From DATBLZ01 sp036555065 (GTDB lineage Bacteria; Pseudomonadota; Gammaproteobacteria; Steroidobacterales; Rariloculaceae), in NCBI GenBank assembly GCA_036555065.1, contig DATBLZ010000002.1, forward strand, positions 1-56,991: a DNA stretch of 56,991 nt. The letters are read 5' to 3'. The translations under genes and the position numbers were made by a program. Numbering within the stretch: the stretch's first letter is position 1; each line of letters starts with the position of its first letter. Of the stretch, positions 52,864-56,991 are shown one piece after another. The notes below the pieces were generated by a model. The model had not been told where the DNA came from, did no database searches, and saw only the letters and a list, made by a program, of their open reading frames with translations.

Positions 52864-53475
52864 TCAGTTTGGCTCGTCACGGCCCGCGATGAGGGCGTCC
52901 TGGCGAGTCGCGGTCGCGCGCCAGAGCTCGAGCGGCTTGTTCGCGAATACGAGATCCACGTTGCCGGGCAGCAGACTCCAGTCGCCTGCGTCGATTTCGC
53001 CTTGCAGCTGTCCCGGCCCCCAGGCCGCATGACCGGCGTACAAACGCACCCGCTCGACGCCGAGCCGCGGTTCCAGGCGCTCGACGACCGAGGCATCGGC
53101 CGTGATGTAGACATCGTCGATGAGCGGGTCGCCTTCGAGGGTGCCGAGAGGTGGATCGCGCAGCAGCACGAGAATCTGGCGGGGCTCCAGCGGGCCGCCG
53201 AAAAAGACCGGGTCGGTGTAGCCGGCGAGCGCCTCGACCTCGGGAAACACGCGGCTCGGGCGCAGGTTCGTCGGCCGGTTCAGCAAGATCCCGAGCGACC
53301 CGTTGCTGTCGTGATAGATGAGGAGCAGCACCGACTCGGCGAAGTTCGGGTCCTCGAGTGCGGGCCGCGCGACGAGCAGCATGCCCGCGGCCGGACCTTG
53401 AGCGCGCACCGCAGGCGCAAGCACGAGCAGAGCGAGCGAAACGAGCCGGGCGGTTCGAAGCATGCCTGCAATCAT
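52864..53475 (-). CDS. YqgE/AlgH (UPF0301) family protein with a signal peptide
   Basis: 203 aa. The core follows AlgH: GMLLVARPALEDPNFAESVL, GSLGILLNRPT, FFGGPLEPRQILVL, YAGHAAWGPGQLQGEI, GDWSLLPGN. Standard AlgH/YqgE proteins are cytoplasmic and begin directly at this core; here about 26 extra residues form a clear signal peptide (MLRTARLVSLALLVLAPAVRAQ), so export is predicted. The start is uncertain between ATG 53475 and ATG 53463; both include the signal. Function of the family is unknown (AlgH was linked to alginate regulation in Pseudomonas). Confidence 0.85.
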   Translation of the reverse strand: MIAGMLRTARLVSLALLVLAPAVRAQGPAAGMLLVARPALEDPNFAESVLLLIYHDSNGSLGILLNRPTNLRPSRVFPEVEALAGYTDPVFFGGPLEPRQILVLLRDPPLGTLEGDPLIDDVYITADASVVERLEPRLGVERVRLYAGHAAWGPGQLQGEIDAGDWSLLPGNVDLVFANKPLELWRATATRQDALIAGRDEPN

Positions 53476-53487
53476 AATCCAGGTAAG

Positions 53488-54567
53488 ATGCGCACCTCAT
53501 TCATGACTGAAAACCAACAGGATTGGCCGGGCCGCCGCGGGTACCGATTCCCCGCCGAATGGGCTCTGCACTCGGCGACGTGGCTTTCTTGGCCCCACAA
53601 CCGCGAGACCTGGCCCGGCTGCTTCGAGACCGTCGAGCCCGCGATGGTCGAGGCCGTCCGGGCGCTTAGCCAGACCGAGCGCGTGCGCATCAACGTCCTC
53701 GACAGCGCCCACGCCGCGCACGTCAGGGGGCTGCTCGCCCGCCGAGCCGATCTCAAGCAAATCGACCTGCACGTGGTGCCGACCAACGACGCGTGGGTCC
53801 GCGATCACGGCGCGATCTTCGTCGTCAGCGCGTCGGCCCCCGAGCCGCTGCTCGCACTCGCCTATGAGTACAACGCCTGGGGCGGCAAGTATCCGCCTTA
53901 CGACCTCGACCGCGCCGTGCCGCGGCGGATGGCGGAAATCCTCGGTGTGCCGAGCTTCGCACCCGGGATCGTGCTCGAGGGCGGCTCGATCGAAAGCAAC
54001 GGAGATGGCGCTCTGCTCACGACCGAGCAGTGCCTGCTGAACCCCAATCGCAACCCCCACCTCGACCGCGCGGAAATCGAGCAATCGTTGCGGGACGCGC
54101 TCGGCGTAAGCCAAATCGTCTGGCTCGGCGAGGGTATCGACGGCGACGATACCGATGGTCACGTCGACGACCTCACGCGGTTCGTCGATCCCGGAACCGT
54201 CGTCACGGTCGTCGAGACGAATCGCGCCGATCCCAACCATGCGCCGCTCGCGGCGAACCGTCGCTATCTCGACGAGGCCAAGATCGGCGGGCGCAAGCTC
54301 GACGTCGTCGAGCTGCCGATGCCCGAGCCGCTCTACAACGCGGGGCAGCGGTTGCCGGCGAGCTACGCGAACTTCTACATCGCCAACGACCTCGTGCTCG
54401 TGCCCGTGTTCGCGTGCCGGCAGGACGACGCGGCGTGTGGGCTGCTCGCCGAGTGCTTTCCGGGCCGGCGCGTCGTGCCGATCGACTCGCGGCCGCTCGT
54501 AGCGGGACTCGGGGCCCTTCACTGCTTGACTCAGCAAGTGCCGGCGACGCCGCCGAGAGTCTTGTGA
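53488..54567 (+). CDS. aguA: Agmatine deiminase
   Basis: 359 aa. Hydrolyses agmatine to N-carbamoylputrescine and ammonia. Guanidino-modifying-enzyme motifs: FPAEWALHSATWLSWPHN, NDAWVRDHGAIFV (substrate Asp), LEGGSIESNGDG, DDTDGHVDDLTRF (His/Asp) and catalytic Cys346 in GALHCLTQQVP near the C-terminus. ATG 53488 follows AGGTAAG; ATG 53503 is an alternative removing five residues. First gene of a polyamine cluster with speY and speA. Confidence 0.93.
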   Translation: MRTSFMTENQQDWPGRRGYRFPAEWALHSATWLSWPHNRETWPGCFETVEPAMVEAVRALSQTERVRINVLDSAHAAHVRGLLARRADLKQIDLHVVPTNDAWVRDHGAIFVVSASAPEPLLALAYEYNAWGGKYPPYDLDRAVPRRMAEILGVPSFAPGIVLEGGSIESNGDGALLTTEQCLLNPNRNPHLDRAEIEQSLRDALGVSQIVWLGEGIDGDDTDGHVDDLTRFVDPGTVVTVVETNRADPNHAPLAANRRYLDEAKIGGRKLDVVELPMPEPLYNAGQRLPASYANFYIANDLVLVPVFACRQDDAACGLLAECFPGRRVVPIDSRPLVAGLGALHCLTQQVPATPPRVL

Positions 54568-54627
54568 CTCGGGTTGCGATTCCCTACATTTACGCTCTTT
54601 GACGGCCGCGGAGCGGAGACTCGAGGT

Positions 54628-55599
54628 ATGGGCGCCATTTCGGATTTCATTCAGCACCACTTTCGGCATTTCAATGCCGCGGCGCTCGTCGATGCGGCGG
54701 ACGGCTACGTCGAGCACCTCGAGGGCGGCGGGTCGATGCTCGTGACGCTCGCCGGCGCCATGAGCACGGCCGAGCTCGGGCTCTCGCTCGCGGAGATGAT
54801 TCGGCAGAACAAAGTGCAGGCGATCAGCTGCACGGGCGCGAATCTCGAGGAGGACGTCTTCAACCTCGTCGCGCACGATCATTACGTGCGCATCCCGCAC
54901 TATCGCCATTTGAGCCCCGAGCACGAGCAGGCACTGCTCGATCAGCACCTGAATCGCGTGACGGATACCTGCATTCCGGAGCACGAGGCGATGCGCCGCA
55001 TGGAAAAGGCCCTGGTCGACGTCTGGACCAAGGCCGACCAGAGCGACGAGCGCTACTTCCCGCACGAGTTCTTCTTTCAGGCGATCCGCTCGGGCTCCCT
55101 CGAGCAGTACTACCAGATCGATCCCGCCGACAGTTGGGTCGTCGCGGCGGCCGAGCGCGATCTGCCGATGTTCGTCCCGGGGTGGGAGGACTCGACGCTC
55201 GGCAACATGTATTCGGGCCACTGCATCAACGGCGACATCGAGAACGTCGATACGGTGCGCTCGGGCATCGAGTACATGATGGAGCTCGCCGAGTGGTACC
55301 AAGAGGTGTCGCCCGAGAGCTCGATCGGGTTTTTCCAGATCGGCGGCGGCATTGCCGGCGACTTCCCGATTTGCGTCGTGCCGATGCTGCACCAGGACCT
55401 GCAAGTCAAGAACATCCCGAAGTGGGGCTACTTCTGCCAGATCAGCGATTCGACGACGAGCTATGGCTCCTATTCCGGTGCCGTGCCCAACGAGAAGATC
55501 ACGTGGGGCAAGCTTGGTCTCGACACGCCGAAATTCATCATCGAGTCGGACGCGACGATCGTCGTGCCGCTCATATTTGCCTACGTTCTCGGAGAGTGA
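54628..55599 (+). CDS. speY: Deoxyhypusine-synthase-like homospermidine synthase
   Basis: 323 aa. Eukaryotic-type deoxyhypusine synthase fold: NAAALVDAADGYVEHL, MLVTLAGAMSTAELG (NAD site), ISCTGANLEEDVFN, GHCINGDIENVDTVR, and the catalytic-Lys region EKITWGKLGLD (K295). Bacteria lack eIF5A; in Anabaena the DHS homologue SpeY makes homospermidine from putrescine. Neighbouring agmatine deiminase and arginine decarboxylase would supply putrescine, supporting that role. ATG 54628 is chosen over an upstream in-frame ATG because the family fold begins here. Confidence 0.85.
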   Translation: MGAISDFIQHHFRHFNAAALVDAADGYVEHLEGGGSMLVTLAGAMSTAELGLSLAEMIRQNKVQAISCTGANLEEDVFNLVAHDHYVRIPHYRHLSPEHEQALLDQHLNRVTDTCIPEHEAMRRMEKALVDVWTKADQSDERYFPHEFFFQAIRSGSLEQYYQIDPADSWVVAAAERDLPMFVPGWEDSTLGNMYSGHCINGDIENVDTVRSGIEYMMELAEWYQEVSPESSIGFFQIGGGIAGDFPICVVPMLHQDLQVKNIPKWGYFCQISDSTTSYGSYSGAVPNEKITWGKLGLDTPKFIIESDATIVVPLIFAYVLGE

Positions 55600-55600
55600 G

Positions 55601-56991
55601 ATGTCGTCACAGCCGCAAATTCAACCGGTACCGCAACCCGCGGAGCATTGGACCACGGAGGACTCCGCCGAGCTCTATCGCATCGCGAGCTGGGGCGATC
55701 CGTACTTCTTCGTGAACGAGGCCGGCCACGTCGCGGTGCGCGCGTTGAACGCGCCGACGCAAACGTCGATGGACCTCGTCGCGATCGTGGAGGAGCTCTT
55801 GAAGCGCGGCCTGCAGCTGCCGGCGCTGATTCGTTTTCAGGACATCTTGCGTTCCCAAGTGCAGCGTCTCAACGAGGCGTTTCGCGCGGCGATCGAGGAA
55901 GCCGGGTACGGCAACGTCTACCGCGGCATCTATCCGATCAAAGTGAATCAGCTCCACGAGGTCGTCGACGAGCTCCTCGACGCCGGACGCCCTTACGGCA
56001 TGGGGCTCGAGTGCGGCTCGAAAGCCGAGCTCATCGCGGCGTTGCCGCAGGTCGACGGCGATACCTTGCTGGTCTGCAATGGCGTCAAGGATCGGTCAAT
56101 GCTCGCGCTCATGCTGTCCGGACAGCGGCTCGGGCAGAACATCGTGCCCGTCATCGAGAAGTACTCGGAGTTCAACGACCTCAAAGGGCTCGCATTTCAG
56201 ACCGGCACGATGGCCAAAATGGGCGTGCGCGTGCGGCTTGCGACGCGTGGTTCGGGACGCTGGTCGGAGTCCTCGGGCGTCAACTCGAAGTTCGGGCTCA
56301 GCGTCAACGAGCTCGTGCGCCTCGTCAACGAGCTCGACGCCACGGGCATGCGCGAGCAGCTCGTGCTCCTGCACTGCCATATCGGCAGCCAGATCGCCGA
56401 CATTCAAGTCTTGAAGCAGGCCGCGAAGGAAGTCACGCGGTTCTATGTCGAGCTCGTCAACCGCGGCATCGGCCTCAAGTATCTCGATCTCGGCGGCGGT
56501 CTCGGCGTCAACTACGACAAGGGACACTTCGAGGAGGATGCGGGCATCAACTACAGCCTCCAAGAGTACGCGAATGCCGTCGTTTTCTCGGTCAAGGAGG
56601 TCTGCGAGGAGAGCAACGTCGCGCCGCCGATTCTCGTGACCGAGAGCGGCCGTGCGCTCACGGCGCACCACTCCGTTTTGATCGTGCCCGTGCTCAGTGC
56701 CCATGCCAAGGACGATGCCGGGGAGAAGATCCCGTTGCCGAAGGGCACTGCGCAACCCGTGCGCGCGCTCAACCGCATCTTGTCGTCGATCGCGAACGCG
56801 CGCGGCACGCCGGAGCTCCTCGAGGTCTATCACGATGCCAACGAGCGCCTCGAGGAAGTTCGGTCGAAGTTCGCGCTTGGCTACTTGAACCTCGAGCAAC
56901 GCGCGCTCGCCGAGAGCGTGTATTGGCGCATATGCACGCAACTTTTGAGCGCCCTGAACAAGCAGGGTGACGGAGAATTGTCCGAAGCCGA
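55601..56991 (+). CDS. speA: Biosynthetic arginine decarboxylase (partial, runs off the window)
   Basis: ATG 55601, one base after the speY stop, with GGAGAG upstream; 463 codons are visible with no stop before the end. PLP fold type III: VYRGIYPIKVNQLHEVV carries the PLP Lys (about residue 114), GLECGSKAELIAAL, LLHCHIGSQIADIQ, YLDLGGGLGVNYD, and TESGRALTAHHSVLIV (His/Gly region). It converts arginine to agmatine, the substrate of AguA. About a quarter to a third of the usual ~630-aa protein is missing because of the window edge, not mutation. Confidence 0.95.
   Translation, partial: MSSQPQIQPVPQPAEHWTTEDSAELYRIASWGDPYFFVNEAGHVAVRALNAPTQTSMDLVAIVEELLKRGLQLPALIRFQDILRSQVQRLNEAFRAAIEEAGYGNVYRGIYPIKVNQLHEVVDELLDAGRPYGMGLECGSKAELIAALPQVDGDTLLVCNGVKDRSMLALMLSGQRLGQNIVPVIEKYSEFNDLKGLAFQTGTMAKMGVRVRLATRGSGRWSESSGVNSKFGLSVNELVRLVNELDATGMREQLVLLHCHIGSQIADIQVLKQAAKEVTRFYVELVNRGIGLKYLDLGGGLGVNYDKGHFEEDAGINYSLQEYANAVVFSVKEVCEESNVAPPILVTESGRALTAHHSVLIVPVLSAHAKDDAGEKIPLPKGTAQPVRALNRILSSIANARGTPELLEVYHDANERLEEVRSKFALGYLNLEQRALAESVYWRICTQLLSALNKQGDGELSEA

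Noticed and set aside
55648..56970. Open frame of 440 codons on the plus strand near the end
   Set aside because: It is Arg-rich with no recognisable domain and lies in a different frame from arginine decarboxylase, which reads cleanly from 55601 to the window end.
1..56991. tRNA, rRNA, CRISPR arrays, prophage or transposase genes
   Set aside because: Looked for cloverleaf T-loop signals, evenly spaced direct repeats and integrase/transposase motifs; none convincing was seen by reading alone.

Overview
The window is a GC-rich, densely packed chromosomal segment with short intergenic gaps and many 1-4 nt stop/start overlaps. TamA/TamB, SrkA, an AlgH-family protein, a PaoABC-like molybdenum hydroxylase and REP-like repeats point to a free-living, aerobic gammaproteobacterium. 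The lineage is an inference from gene content and style (an uncultured Steroidobacterales/Woeseiales-type organism would fit). I saw no tRNA, rRNA, CRISPR array, transposase or phage gene.

Layout. 1-6484 (minus strand): an operon read from a promoter near 6470, encoding a DUF5916 outer-membrane protein, an Nramp-related transporter lacking the usual metal motif, an acyl-CoA ligase, a secreted DUF4159 protein and an esterase that seems to have lost three internal blocks. 6504-12247 (plus): six nearly abutting genes (TPR membrane protein, lipoprotein, esterase, TraB-like protein, DUF1932 dehydrogenase, SrkA kinase). 12329-14278: a second DUF4159 protein and a beta-propeller protein. 14389-20414: a periplasmic molybdenum hydroxylase (Mo, FeS and FAD subunits) followed by a small membrane protein, a cytochrome b, an unknown protein and a lipoprotein cytochrome c', which could form a periplasm-to-membrane electron route. 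20682-27834: a degenerate HtrA/PDZ protein, an RND efflux pair, a zinc membrane protease and an alpha/beta hydrolase.

27803-33933: a divergent aromatic meta-cleavage cluster (LigA/LigB-type ring-opening dioxygenase, HpaE-like dehydrogenase, HpaF-like tautomerase, FAH-family enzyme, DHDPS-family aldolase and an MFS carrier). 33936-39085: tamA-tamB. 39123-50773: a complete glycogen/alpha-glucan island (glgP, glgX, glgB, glgC, malQ, glgA), with gltA directly upstream of glgA. 52198-53475: two small proteins and an AlgH-family protein with an unexpected signal peptide. 53488-56991: aguA-speY-speA, consistent with arginine -> agmatine -> putrescine -> homospermidine; speA runs off the end.

The most unusual structure is a family of four roughly 140-170 bp palindromic elements (20469-20607, 43788-43954, 44034-44188, 49209-49364). 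They share a conserved core, but each has its own long complementary outer arms, and the inner stem changes in a compensatory way between copies. They sit where genes converge. At glgX/glgB the whole convergent junction appears to have been tandemly duplicated, which gives GlgX a C-terminal tail of about 82 residues translated from repeat DNA.
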